Assembly (NCBI GenBank): GCA_041661865.1 | Contig: JBAZTO010000048.1 | Span: forward strand, 1-31,256 | Source: JBAZTO01 sp041661865 | GTDB lineage: Bacteria; Planctomycetota; Phycisphaerae; SM23-33 | Direction of reading: 5' to 3' | DNA: 31,256 nucleotides | Shown: positions 22,784 through 31,145 of the stretch, piece after piece | Numbering within the stretch: the first letter of the stretch is position 1 | Layout of the letters: every line of letters begins with the position of its first letter | Notes under the pieces: generated by a model | Database searches by the model: none | Seen by the model: only the letters and a program-made list of their open reading frames with translations | What the model was told of the DNA's origin: nothing | Made by a program: the position numbers and the translations under genes

Positions 22784-24178
22784 ATGGGATTTCGCATCGT
22801 GTTGATTGGCGGCGGCAGTTGCATGTGGACCCCGATACTGGCCCAGGATCTGTTCCTCAGGCCTAACCTCAAGGGCAGTGAACTGGTGCTGGTGGATATC
22901 GACCCCAAGGCGGTCAGGCTGCTGGAGACTTACTGCAAGATCCTCGCCGAGAAGGTCGGCACCGGCTGGAAGGTCTCGGTGGCCGGTCATGCCAAGGCCC
23001 TGGACGGCGCGGACTTTGTCTGTGCCTCCATTTCCACCGGCGGCTTCGACGCCATGCACCACGATTACACCATTCCTGAGAAGTTCGGTGTCTACCACAC
23101 CGTCGGCGACACGGTCGGGCCGGCGGGCATCAGCCGCTCGCTGCGGAACATCCCGGTATTCGTGGGCTTCGCGCAGATGATGGAGAAGTACTGCCCCGAC
23201 GCCTGGCTGGTCCACGTGACCAATCCGCTGTCGCAGTTGACGCGCGCGGTCTGCAAGACCTCGTCCATCAAGTGCGTGGGCCTGTGCCACAACTGGATAT
23301 GCACGCTCAAGTTCCTGGGCCGGTATTTCGGCGTGGACTACCGCGACGTCGAAGCCGTCAGCGTGGGCGTCAACCACGGCTCGTGGATGAAGGATATCAC
23401 CGTCAAGGGCAAGCCGGTCGAGCACAAGCTGAGCCTGGAGCGGTATCTCAAGTTCGAGGCCGGCAAGAAGGCCCCAGCCAAGACCGGCACCGTGGACGAC
23501 CTGGTCAACGCCATGCTCAAAAAATCCAAGTCCATGGAGGAGTATATCAGCTTCGAGCTGTTCAGGCAGTTCGGCTACTTCCCTGTCGGCGAGGCCCCGC
23601 ACGTGGTGGAAAACTATCCTCACTTCTGCAACAGCCCCCGCACGCTCAAGCAGCACCTTGTCCGCCGCAAGGGCGTGCTGCCGGGGCGGACGAACTGGAA
23701 GGAGGCCAGGCGGAAGGAGGTCGTGGAGATGGTCAAGGGCACCCGGCCGCTGCCTGAACTGGAGGTTTCGAGCGAGGGCCTGTCCGCCATCGCCGATGGC
23801 GTGCTGACGGGCAATATCTGCCGCGAGATCGTGAATATGCCCAACGAGGGGCAGATCACCAACCTGCCCCACGACGTTATCGTCGAGACGCTCGGCGTCG
23901 CCAGTTACGGCAAGGTGACTCCGATCCTGGCGGGGCCTATCCCCGCGCCGCTGCTGGGCTGGATGCAGACGATCGTGGAGGAGCAGGAGTTGACCGTCGA
24001 GGCGGCGCTGACCGGCGACCGCGAGAAGGTGATCCAGGCCCTGGTGGTTTCCCCGCAACTGGCCAACAAGGATTGCGCCCCGGAATTGGCCGACCGGCTG
24101 CTCCAAGCCAACCGCGCCTTTCTGCCGCAATTCTTCAAGAAGAACTCGGCCGGGAGGAAGAGTAATATCAAGAATTAA
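22784..24178 (+). CDS. Glycoside hydrolase family 4 (NAD- and Mn-dependent glycosidase)
   Basis: This 464-residue enzyme shows the GH4 pattern. A Rossmann start IVLIGGGSCMWTP (5-17) binds NAD, and the acidic DIDPKAV (38-44) ends the second strand. TNP at 146-148, CHN at 168-170 and VNHGSW at 196-201 carry the metal-binding Cys168 and His198. GH4 enzymes cleave alpha- or beta-glycosides by oxidation at C3 and elimination. Members act on 6-phospho-glycosides, alpha-galactosides or alpha-glucuronides; the specificity here cannot be read from sequence alone. It is cytoplasmic, with no signal peptide. The start at 22784 is preferred because MGFRIVL begins the first strand and GGGAGAG lies upstream. 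It precedes a secreted PEP-CTERM protein that has its own promoter. Confidence 0.9.
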   Translation: MGFRIVLIGGGSCMWTPILAQDLFLRPNLKGSELVLVDIDPKAVRLLETYCKILAEKVGTGWKVSVAGHAKALDGADFVCASISTGGFDAMHHDYTIPEKFGVYHTVGDTVGPAGISRSLRNIPVFVGFAQMMEKYCPDAWLVHVTNPLSQLTRAVCKTSSIKCVGLCHNWICTLKFLGRYFGVDYRDVEAVSVGVNHGSWMKDITVKGKPVEHKLSLERYLKFEAGKKAPAKTGTVDDLVNAMLKKSKSMEEYISFELFRQFGYFPVGEAPHVVENYPHFCNSPRTLKQHLVRRKGVLPGRTNWKEARRKEVVEMVKGTRPLPELEVSSEGLSAIADGVLTGNICREIVNMPNEGQITNLPHDVIVETLGVASYGKVTPILAGPIPAPLLGWMQTIVEEQELTVEAALTGDREKVIQALVVSPQLANKDCAPELADRLLQANRAFLPQFFKKNSAGRKSNIKN

Positions 24179-24191
24179 TACCAGAATGGGC

Positions 24192-24219
24192 TTGTCAAAA
24201 TGTGATTTTATGGTAGAAT
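24192..24219 (+). promoter_or_regulatory. Promoter of the PEP-CTERM gene
   Basis: TTGTCA (24192-24197) and TAGAAT (24214-24219) are separated by 16 bases, in an AT-rich patch just after the GH4 stop. It gives a leader of about 130 bases. Confidence 0.55.
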
Positions 24220-24356
24220 GACTGCGACTCAAGATCTGTACGAGGAGGCCGGTGGTTTTGTGAGGGAAGCACGGAGCGGGTCTGTCAGCTCGCGTGCGTA
24301 TTGAGCCCGCCGGCATTGAAACTCGCTCGTCAGCTTGGATAAACAAGGAGAGGAAC

Positions 24357-24992
24357 ATGTCTTCATGGCGCACGCTTATCGTTTTGTCTATCGCTCTGGC
24401 GCTGCCGAGTTTGGCAAGTGCTGGAATGGCAGGGCCTTACACCAGCACGATTCCTTCGGGCCTGACCGACTGGTCGAGTTCTCTGGTCTTTCCGAAGTTC
24501 GACTCGTCGCTGGGCACGCTCACGTCGGTCCAGTTTGAGCTCTCGTCTGGGATGAGTACCACGGTGACGGTCCAAAACGACGGCAACAGCACTTCCTCCG
24601 GCTGGGCCAAGACCGAAGTAATCCTGACGGTGCAGGATCCCAATGGCTACTTTGGCAGCCCGCAGATTGACTACATGAGCCCTGCCTACGACTTTGTCCT
24701 TGACCCCAACCAGACAGCGACCAGCGGCACTTTGACAAAGACCTCGTCAGACAGTTGGATCTACTCCGATGCCGGCACGCTGGCCGAGTTCACCGGTAGC
24801 GGGAACATCAGCCTTAGCGCGGCCACCCTGACATACACGGTGCTTAGCTACACTGGCGGCAACGCTGCCGCGGTGCAGGTGACCGACGCCCAGGCCACCG
24901 GCAAGATCACGTACTTCTACGACGTTCCCGAGCCGGCCACGCTGTCGTTGCTGGCCGTGAGCGGGTTAGCGATGCTGAGGCGGCGGAAATAG
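24357..24992 (+). CDS. Secreted choice-of-anchor/PEP-CTERM protein
   Basis: This 211-residue protein has a signal peptide (SSWRTLIVLSIALALPSLASA, cleaved near 22) and a single beta-rich domain. The segment from PKFDSSLGTLTSVQFELSS to VTVQNDG is typical of choice-of-anchor E domains. VPEPATLSLLAVSGLAMLRRRK is a complete PEP-CTERM tail: the PEP box, a hydrophobic span and a basic end. The protein should be exported, cut by an exosortase and displayed on the surface or in matrix material; ligand or role is unknown. The start at 24357 has AAGGAGAGG 4-10 bases upstream, better than the frame's first start at 24294. It has its own promoter (24192-24219) and terminator (25049-25085). Confidence 0.87.
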   Translation: MSSWRTLIVLSIALALPSLASAGMAGPYTSTIPSGLTDWSSSLVFPKFDSSLGTLTSVQFELSSGMSTTVTVQNDGNSTSSGWAKTEVILTVQDPNGYFGSPQIDYMSPAYDFVLDPNQTATSGTLTKTSSDSWIYSDAGTLAEFTGSGNISLSAATLTYTVLSYTGGNAAAVQVTDAQATGKITYFYDVPEPATLSLLAVSGLAMLRRRK

Positions 24993-25001
24993 GCGTGGGA
25001 G

Positions 25002-25020
25002 CACGGGCGTCTCGCCTGTG
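25002..25020. repeat. Short hairpin of the palindromic family
   Basis: CACGGGCG-tct-CGCCTGTG forms an 8-base stem with one G-U, preceded by GAG. Stem and loop match the units at 155-173 and 28231-28249, so this is a solo relic of the dispersed family. Confidence 0.5.
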
Positions 25021-25048
25021 GTCCGCTGAGCCGATCGATCAACTTTCG

Positions 25049-25085
25049 ACGGGCGTGCCCCATTCGTGTGGCGCGCCCGTTTTTT
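25049..25085 (+). terminator. Rho-independent terminator after the PEP-CTERM gene
   Basis: The stem ACGGGCGTGCC (25049-25059) pairs with GGCGCGCCCGT (25070-25080) with one G-U, and six T follow. Confidence 0.85.
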
Positions 25086-25100
25086 ATGTGTGCCGAGCAT

Positions 25101-25137
25101 GTTGGGGGCACTCGGAGGTGCAAGTCCTCCGCCCAAC
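25101..25137 (+). other. Nested stem-loop, possible structured RNA relic
   Basis: GTTGGG (25101-25106) pairs with CCCAAC (25132-25137), and inside it CGGAGG (25113-25118) pairs with CCTCCG (25126-25131) around the loop TGCAAGT, leaving a six-base bulge on one side. The following AACCCGATTCGGGTT forms another small hairpin. It resembles arms of structured RNAs such as group II intron domain I, but no reverse transcriptase is near. Confidence 0.35.
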
Positions 25138-25190
25138 CCGATTCGGGTTCACGACGGTGGCGGGCTCCCGTTGTCTTCATTGCTGTGCAT

Positions 25191-25212
25191 GCACAGGCTC
25201 GAAAGCCTGTGC
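25191..25212. repeat. Hairpin GCACAGGCT/AGCCTGTGC
   Basis: A perfect 9-base stem with loop CGAA, followed by CACC. Its stem shares the CACAGGC core with the element at 151-207. No T run follows. Confidence 0.55.
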
Positions 25213-25271
25213 CACCCATCAATCCACGCCTGACAGAGCACTGCTGCCCCGCGAGGCAGGCTCGTCCCACG

Positions 25272-25670
25272 TCAACCGTAACCGTATCGCCGCAGGTCTT
25301 CTTCGGTCATGCCGAAGTGATGCCCGATCTCATGGAGAATCGTCAGGCGGATCTGGCGGCGCAGTTCGCCGTCGGTCAGGCGTCCGTGGCGGTCTGCGGC
25401 GGCGGCCAGGATGCCGCGGCGGAAAATCGTGATGACCTCCGGCAGGTGGCCCGAATGTTCGACGCTTCGCCGCGTCAGGGGAATGCCCGTGTAGAGGCCG
25501 CAGAGGTAGTCCTTGTCGCCGCGTCCGCCCATGTCATCGAGCACCTCGTCCGATGGCTCGTCGTCGACCACCAGCGGAACCTCCTCGAGCAGGCCATGCA
25601 ACTCGGGGGGCAGATCATCGAGTACTTCCTCCATCAGTCTGTCGAAAAGATTACGCTGCTGGCCGCGCAT
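25272..25670 (-). CDS. Zincin-type metallopeptidase family protein
   Basis: This 132-residue protein has HEIGHHFGM with the HExxH zinc motif at 113-117, close to the C-terminus, the layout of the small zincin-like family PF06262. Its N-terminal part (FDRLMEEVLDDLPPELHGLLEEVPLVVDDEP) and the central LCGLYTGIPLTRRSV, where YxGxPL is usual, also fit. A glutamate two turns later (EEDLRRYG) may be the third ligand. No signal peptide is present, so it is cytoplasmic. The family's substrates are unknown. It starts 62 bases downstream of the CDF gene on the same strand and may be co-transcribed with it. Confidence 0.87.
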   Translation of the reverse strand: MRGQQRNLFDRLMEEVLDDLPPELHGLLEEVPLVVDDEPSDEVLDDMGGRGDKDYLCGLYTGIPLTRRSVEHSGHLPEVITIFRRGILAAAADRHGRLTDGELRRQIRLTILHEIGHHFGMTEEDLRRYGYG

Positions 25671-25731
25671 GAAGACTCCTTATGTCTGTCGAGCGTGCAG
25701 TATACGCCAGGTCGTCGGCGGGGGAAGAGGC

Positions 25732-26706
25732 TCATGTTTCGGCGTTAAGCACCGAGGGGCTGGGGGCCTGCGGCGTCGCCGTCCGCGGGGGCATGCGGTC
25801 GCATGGCCGGCCGCACCGGCCGTCGCAGGGCTCAACGTGGGCGATCACGCTGGCGCCGTCAAGCCGCTGCTTGATGCTGTTGGCGATATTGTGGGCCAGG
25901 GCATGGGAATCCTTCAGTGACATGCCCCGGTACACGACGATATGCAGTTCGACAAACCGCGCCGCGCCGGACCGCCGCGTCCGCAGCCCGTGTATGTCGC
26001 ACACCATCGGGTAATGAGTGGAGATCATCTGGCGGATCCAGTCCTGCTCCTCCTGGGGCAGGCTGACGTCCAGCAGGTCGCGGATCGCCTGGAGCGTGAG
26101 CTTGTAGGCCGCCCGGAGGATCAGCAGGGACACGAGGATGGCCGCGACGGGGTCGATCCATCGCAGGTCGAGGCTGGGCCAGAACCTCTGGCCGGCCAGC
26201 ATGACGGCCAGGCCCGCCATCACGCCCGCGGAGGTGTACACGTCGGTCCAGTGATGCCACGCGTCGGCCTGAAGGGCCATGGATCGCCCCTCTTGGGCCA
26301 CGCGGAAGAGCCTGGCGGCGATCCAGGCATTGGCCAGGGCCGAGACCAGCATGACCGCCACGCCCCAGCCGAGATTGTCCATCGGTTGCGGATGGATGAA
26401 CTTGAGAACCGCCTCGTAGATGATCCATATCGCGGCGACGAAAATCAGCAGTGCCTCGATCGCCCCGGACATATTCTCCCACTTGCCGTGGCCGTAGGGG
26501 TGCTGGGGGTCGGGCGGGACGCTGGCCGCGCGGACGGCCAGGAGGGCGATGATCGCGGCCATCAGGTCCACGCCGGAGTGCGCCGCTTCGGAAATGATGG
26601 AAACCGAACCGCTCAAGGCGCCCACGGCCACCTTGAAGACGATCAGGAAAACGTTGCAGGCCACGGACAGGGCGGCGACGTTGGTCTTGCGACGGTCAAT
26701 ATCCAT
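25732..26706 (-). CDS. Cation diffusion facilitator (CDF) metal transporter
   Basis: This 324-residue protein has six membrane spans and a cytoplasmic C-terminal domain, as in CDF divalent metal/proton antiporters. The metal site has HSGVD (H43, D47) in the second span and HHWTD (H151, D155) in the fifth. HPYGHGKWE at 69-77 is the conserved loop motif. A first-position His rather than Asp is found in CDFs of broad or zinc/iron specificity, so the metal is not certain. The C-terminal tail has an unusual cysteine cluster (CDGRCGRPCD), possibly an extra metal site. The start at 26706 is preferred to 26727: MDIDRRKTN is the usual kind of opening, and GAGG is well placed. A promoter is suggested at 26824-26853. 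Confidence 0.92.
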   Translation of the reverse strand: MDIDRRKTNVAALSVACNVFLIVFKVAVGALSGSVSIISEAAHSGVDLMAAIIALLAVRAASVPPDPQHPYGHGKWENMSGAIEALLIFVAAIWIIYEAVLKFIHPQPMDNLGWGVAVMLVSALANAWIAARLFRVAQEGRSMALQADAWHHWTDVYTSAGVMAGLAVMLAGQRFWPSLDLRWIDPVAAILVSLLILRAAYKLTLQAIRDLLDVSLPQEEQDWIRQMISTHYPMVCDIHGLRTRRSGAARFVELHIVVYRGMSLKDSHALAHNIANSIKQRLDGASVIAHVEPCDGRCGRPCDRMPPRTATPQAPSPSVLNAET

Positions 26707-26823
26707 GACGGCCTCAGAATGGCGCAACTTCTGGGTCCCACGGAGTCATCAGACTCGGCTGCCGCATGCAGGCCCGACTGCGCCCGGCGCAGGCCCGGGC
26801 CGTCTGCTCCCCAAATGTAGGTC

Positions 26824-26853
26824 AATATAAGGTAAAGCACGGCCCGACGTCAA
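26824..26853 (-). promoter_or_regulatory. Probable promoter of the CDF gene
   Basis: On the minus strand TTGACG (26853-26848) and TATATT (26829-26824) are separated by 18 bases. It leaves a leader of about 110 bases, room for regulation. Confidence 0.45.
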
Positions 26854-26890
26854 GCTCATCGACGTCGCAACCAGGGTCTTTCAGTTCTCG

Positions 26891-27004
26891 TAGCATGGCC
26901 ATCTTGGCCATGAGTATCACGGCCGTCCCGGCCGTGCGATATACGAAAACGCCCTGGCATGGGCAAGATGCCCATGCTACTCACGGGCGGGACGCCCGTG
27001 CTAC
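26891..27004. repeat. Composite palindromic element, four hairpins
   Basis: Four perfect hairpins with three-base loops lie in a row: CATGGCCA-tct-TGGCCATG (26894-26912), CACGGCCG-tcc-CGGCCGTG (26918-26936), GCATGGGCA-aga-TGCCCATGC (26957-26977) and CACGGGCG-gga-CGCCCGTG (26982-27000), ending in CTAC. The right pair is roughly the left pair in reverse order and complement, so the whole is a large imperfect palindrome. The rest of 26707-27067 holds only the CDF promoter and leader. Frames through it give known spurious peptides (HGQDAHAT type). Confidence 0.85.
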
Positions 27005-27067
27005 GCCGAAAACTGAAAGGCCCTGTTGTGTTCGCACCCCTATATTGCGCCCTGACCAACAGGCCGA

Positions 27068-27325
27068 TCAGGCGTGCTTGAAGACCATCGACTGGGCCTC
27101 GACGCCGTGGATGGCGTTGAGCTTGCCCATCAGATCCTTGATGCCCTGCTGCGGGTCCACCATCTCCAGCAGGATCAGCCCGTTGGGCTCGTGCGACGGC
27201 GCCACTTCGTGGAGGCCCAGGCGGGTCTTGATCTGCTTGCCGTAGGCCGTCAGTAACTTCTGAACCTCGACCGCTTCGGTCAGGCGATTATCCAGGTGCA
27301 CCCCGACGATCGTGTGCGTGTCCAT
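27068..27325 (-). CDS. Small ACT-like protein (TM1266-like)
   Basis: This 85-residue protein from the ATG at 27325 has AAAGGAG 7 bases upstream, which decides the start over 27364. Its beta-alpha-beta pattern is that of a lone ACT-like domain: THTIVGVHLDN, EAVEVQKLLTAYGKQIKTRLGLHEV, then PNGLILLEMVD and KDLMGKLNAIHGVEAQSMVF. It resembles small proteins annotated as TM1266-type putative regulators linked to iron-only hydrogenase systems, but no hydrogenase gene is near, so only an ACT-like ligand-binding or regulatory role is suggested. It follows the HAD gene by 58 bases on the same strand. Confidence 0.65.
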   Translation of the reverse strand: MDTHTIVGVHLDNRLTEAVEVQKLLTAYGKQIKTRLGLHEVAPSHEPNGLILLEMVDPQQGIKDLMGKLNAIHGVEAQSMVFKHA

Positions 27326-27383
27326 GTACGGTCTCCTTTGTTTGCGTGACACCGGCGGTCCCATCGAGCGTCTGGGGCCGTGA

Positions 27384-28067
27384 CTATATCTTAGCCGTCG
27401 CCGCCGCGCGGTGACGGTCGATCAAGTCGCTGATCGTCCGCGGGCTCAGGGCGGTGAGGGAATCGACGACGATGTCGGCGGCCGAGAGCTGCCCGGCCTG
27501 CACCGTGCCGGTCAGGGCGACGGCGACCATTCCGGCGGCCTTGGCGGCCTGGACGCCGGCCGGTGCGTCCTCGATGACGGCGCAGCAGGCGGGCGGGATG
27601 CCCAGCTTGCTCGCGGCCAGCAGGAAGATTTCCGGGTCGGGCTTGCCGCGGTGGACGTCCATGCCGTTGACGGTGGCGTCAAAGAGTTTGCCCTCGCGCA
27701 GGCCGGCCACGATGGCCTGGACGTTTTCCGGCGGGCCTGACGAGCCGATGGCCAGGGCAAAGCCCGCCTCGTGCAATTGTCGCAGCAGCGCGTCGGCCCC
27801 GGGCATCTCGGGGAAGCTCTCGGCGAGCACCTGGCGGTAATAGACTTCCTTCTCGGCGTCCACGGCCAGCACTTGCGATTCGGTAAACCGTCCATCCCAC
27901 AGCGAGCGGACGATCTCCCGCCCGGTTCGGCCGAAACCGGAGGCGAACTGCTGCTCGGTCATCGCCAGTCCGTGGGCGGCGGCCAGCCGCTGCCAGGACT
28001 TGAAGTGGGCCTGGTAACTGTCGACCAGCACCCCGTCCATGTCAAAGATTACGGCACGTCGGTTCAT
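27384..28067 (-). CDS. HAD phosphatase/beta-phosphoglucomutase-like protein
   Basis: This 227-residue HAD enzyme has motif I FDMDGVLVDS (D9 nucleophile and D11), a helical cap (about 20-85), motif II GSSGPP, motif III lysine in HRGKPDPEIF, and motif IV VIEDAPAGVQAA. The GKPxPE and EDxxxG pattern is that of the beta-phosphoglucomutase/phosphoglycolate phosphatase-like subgroup. The substrate is probably a sugar phosphate but cannot be fixed. GGAG 5 bases upstream supports the ATG at 28067. With the ACT-like gene it forms a leftward pair enclosed by two composite palindromic elements. Confidence 0.87.
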   Translation of the reverse strand: MNRRAVIFDMDGVLVDSYQAHFKSWQRLAAAHGLAMTEQQFASGFGRTGREIVRSLWDGRFTESQVLAVDAEKEVYYRQVLAESFPEMPGADALLRQLHEAGFALAIGSSGPPENVQAIVAGLREGKLFDATVNGMDVHRGKPDPEIFLLAASKLGIPPACCAVIEDAPAGVQAAKAAGMVAVALTGTVQAGQLSAADIVVDSLTALSPRTISDLIDRHRAAATAKI

Positions 28068-28203
28068 GAAGGCTCCGTTGATTTCCGCCCGCATCACGCC
28101 GGCGGTGGGTTGGGTGAATGATACCTCATGTGCATCGGTAGTTAGAGCGTTTTTTCACGCGACGATTTTTCGGAAGGGTAGCATCGAGAAACTATCTCAG
28201 AAC

Positions 28204-28312
28204 GTAGAATGGGCATCCTGCCCATGAGTAGCACGGGCGTCCCGCCCGTGCAATTCCAAAAGAACATGGCCAAGATGGCCATGCTACTCACGGGCGAGAC
28301 GCCCGTGCTACT
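28204..28312. repeat. Composite palindromic element, second copy
   Basis: It has the same four-hairpin plan as 26891-27004: ATGGGCA-tcc-TGCCCAT, then CACGGGCG-tcc-CGCCCGTG, a spacer (CAATTCCAAAAGAA), then CATGGCCA-aga-TGGCCATG and CACGGGCG-aga-CGCCCGTG, ending GCTAC. Stems are perfect while the sequences differ between copies, so pairing has been kept by compensating changes. It lies in the 322-bp gap (28068-28389) between the HAD gene and the histidine kinase. Confidence 0.87.
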
Positions 28313-28320
28313 TGTCTTGA

Positions 28321-28338
28321 GAGAGTTATTAAACTCTC
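28321..28338. promoter_or_regulatory. Hairpin/operator-like palindrome upstream of the kinase promoter
   Basis: GAGAGTT-ATTA-AACTCTC has a perfect 7-base stem and ends 7 bases before the -35 box of the kinase promoter. Without a T run it is more operator-like than terminator-like. Confidence 0.45.
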
Positions 28339-28344
28339 GGCGTG

Positions 28345-28374
28345 TTGATTTTTCGCAACATTGGGTGTTATAGT
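28345..28374 (+). promoter_or_regulatory. Promoter of the histidine kinase gene
   Basis: TTGATT (28345-28350) and TATAGT (28369-28374) are separated by 18 bases. Transcription would start near 28381, only about 9 bases before the ATG at 28390, so the leader would be very short. Confidence 0.5.
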
Positions 28375-28389
28375 ACCGATCACACTTCT

Positions 28390-29484
28390 ATGGGATCGCA
28401 GAGTCAAGAACTGGCGTTGTTGGCCATGAACTCGTTGCCACAGGCGGTGCTGATTGTGGATCGCCAAGGCCGGGTAATGCTGCGGAACCACTCCGCCCAG
28501 AAGTTGCTGCCCGAAGGCGATGACGTGGTGACGGTCCTGCGGTCGCCTTCCGGCGTGCCGATCGACTGGCAGGCGGACCTGGCCAGCCTGGCTGAGGACC
28601 CCTTTGGCCTGACCAGCCGCAATGTCTCGCTGGCTGGACGCGGCAGCCGGCAACTGCTGGTGGATGTCTACCTGCGTCATCTGGGCCCAGGCCCAGGCGC
28701 GCCGGGGATCGCATCGGCCGGCGGGGCAGCCCAAGGCGGCGTGCTGATCGTGGTGGAGGATGTCTCGCAGCGGGCCTCGATGGAGCGTCGCCTGGCCGCC
28801 AGCGAGCGCCTGGCCGCCGTGGGCAAGGTGGCGGCCAAGGTCGCCCACGAGTTGAACAATCCCCTCGACGGCGTGCTTCGATACATCGGCCTGGCCCAGC
28901 GGGGCGCGAGCCAGGAGACGGCCAAGTACCTCGCCAATGCCCGCGGCGGGCTGATGCGGATGGTGACCATCATTCGCGACCTGCTGGACCAGAGCGGCGG
29001 ACGGAAGGCCGGGGCCGAGCGCGGCACCGTCGAGAAACTGCTGGAAGAAGCCCTCGGCGCGTTTTCCGCGCGGGCTCAGTCCCTGGGCGTGGCCGTCGTC
29101 TGCGACCTGGCCGACACCGACGGACTTCTGACCGAGGGCAACATCTTCCAGGTCTTCTGCAACGTCATCAAGAACGCCCTGGACGCCATGCCCGGCGGCG
29201 GCATGCTGAACGTCCGCGTGCGGCGGGCCGACGAGCATCACTGCGTCGTCCAGTTGGCCGACACCGGCTGCGGCCTGACGGAAGAAGAGGTCACGAAGGT
29301 CTTCGAGCCTTTCTACACCACCAAGCCGCCGGGAGAAGGCACGGGCCTGGGGCTCTCGATCTGCCGCGAGATCGTCACAGCCGCCGGCGGGACGATCACC
29401 GTCGCACCCAGACCCGAAGGCGGCGCCGTCGTCACCCTCTCGCTGCCGGTGCAGGAAACCAGTTCGTTGGCCAGGCAAAGGTAA
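28390..29484 (+). CDS. NtrB-like sensor histidine kinase
   Basis: This 364-residue soluble kinase begins with a PAS-like domain (about 5-125, LAMNSLPQAVLIVDRQGRVMLRN), then a HisKA dimerisation helix with phosphoacceptor H153 in VAHELNNPLDG. The ATPase domain has N-box NVIKNALDAM (258-267), G1 DTGCG (291-295), F box FEPFYTTK and G2 GEGTGLGLS (315-323). There is no membrane span, so it senses a cytoplasmic signal, as NtrB does. A Gly/Ala/Pro-rich insert (about 98-117) interrupts the PAS domain. The ATG at 28390 lacks a clear ribosome-binding site, but the promoter sits close upstream; a GTG at 28342 is the longer alternative. The response regulator 107 bases downstream is its evident partner. 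Confidence 0.9.
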   Translation: MGSQSQELALLAMNSLPQAVLIVDRQGRVMLRNHSAQKLLPEGDDVVTVLRSPSGVPIDWQADLASLAEDPFGLTSRNVSLAGRGSRQLLVDVYLRHLGPGPGAPGIASAGGAAQGGVLIVVEDVSQRASMERRLAASERLAAVGKVAAKVAHELNNPLDGVLRYIGLAQRGASQETAKYLANARGGLMRMVTIIRDLLDQSGGRKAGAERGTVEKLLEEALGAFSARAQSLGVAVVCDLADTDGLLTEGNIFQVFCNVIKNALDAMPGGGMLNVRVRRADEHHCVVQLADTGCGLTEEEVTKVFEPFYTTKPPGEGTGLGLSICREIVTAAGGTITVAPRPEGGAVVTLSLPVQETSSLARQR

Positions 29485-29582
29485 AGACAGAAAGAAACTC
29501 GACACAGAGAGCACAGAGCCGCAGAGAAAAGACAAGATCTGTTGCTCTCTGTTCCTCGGTGGCTCTGTGTGGGTTCGTTGGC
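29462..29582. repeat. Inverted-repeat-rich insertion-like segment between kinase and regulator
   Basis: GTTCGTTGGC occurs at 29462-29471 and again at 29573-29582. Between the two copies are CACAGAG and GCAGAG motifs on one side (29503-29526) and their complements CTCTCTG and GGCTCTGTGTG on the other (about 29545-29570), so the segment can fold back on itself. It looks like a small non-autonomous insertion with a 10-base target duplication. Confidence 0.45.
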
Positions 29583-29591
29583 GATGTGAAA

Positions 29592-30998
<1,407 letters not shown>

Positions 30999-31033
30999 CC
31001 GGGGTTGCGGCCGCCCCTAAAGAGAGACCTTAG

Positions 31034-31060
31034 CCGCGAATTACGCAAATTCCGCGAATT
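31034..31060. repeat. Short tandem CGCGAATT-like repeat
   Basis: CCGCGAATTA, CGCAAATT and CCGCGAATT follow one another in the region after the response regulator. This motif is often seen between genes in many bacteria; its role is unknown. Nothing else is seen in 30999-31145. Confidence 0.5.
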
Positions 31061-31145
31061 CAAAGAGATAAGGAACTCATGCTGCAACGCTACGAAGGTA
31101 TTGCGTCTGTAAGCCCGTAGGGCGTTTGAGAGTAGCACGACAGCG

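Noticed and set aside
26856..27059. Short frames through the palindromic element (HGQDGHAT, STGVPPVSS type peptides)
   Set aside because: Translations of the repeat, known to recur as spurious proteins.
26891..28312. CRISPR array made of the palindromic repeats
   Set aside because: Repeats are not regularly spaced or identical, there are no unique spacers of constant size, and no cas genes are present.
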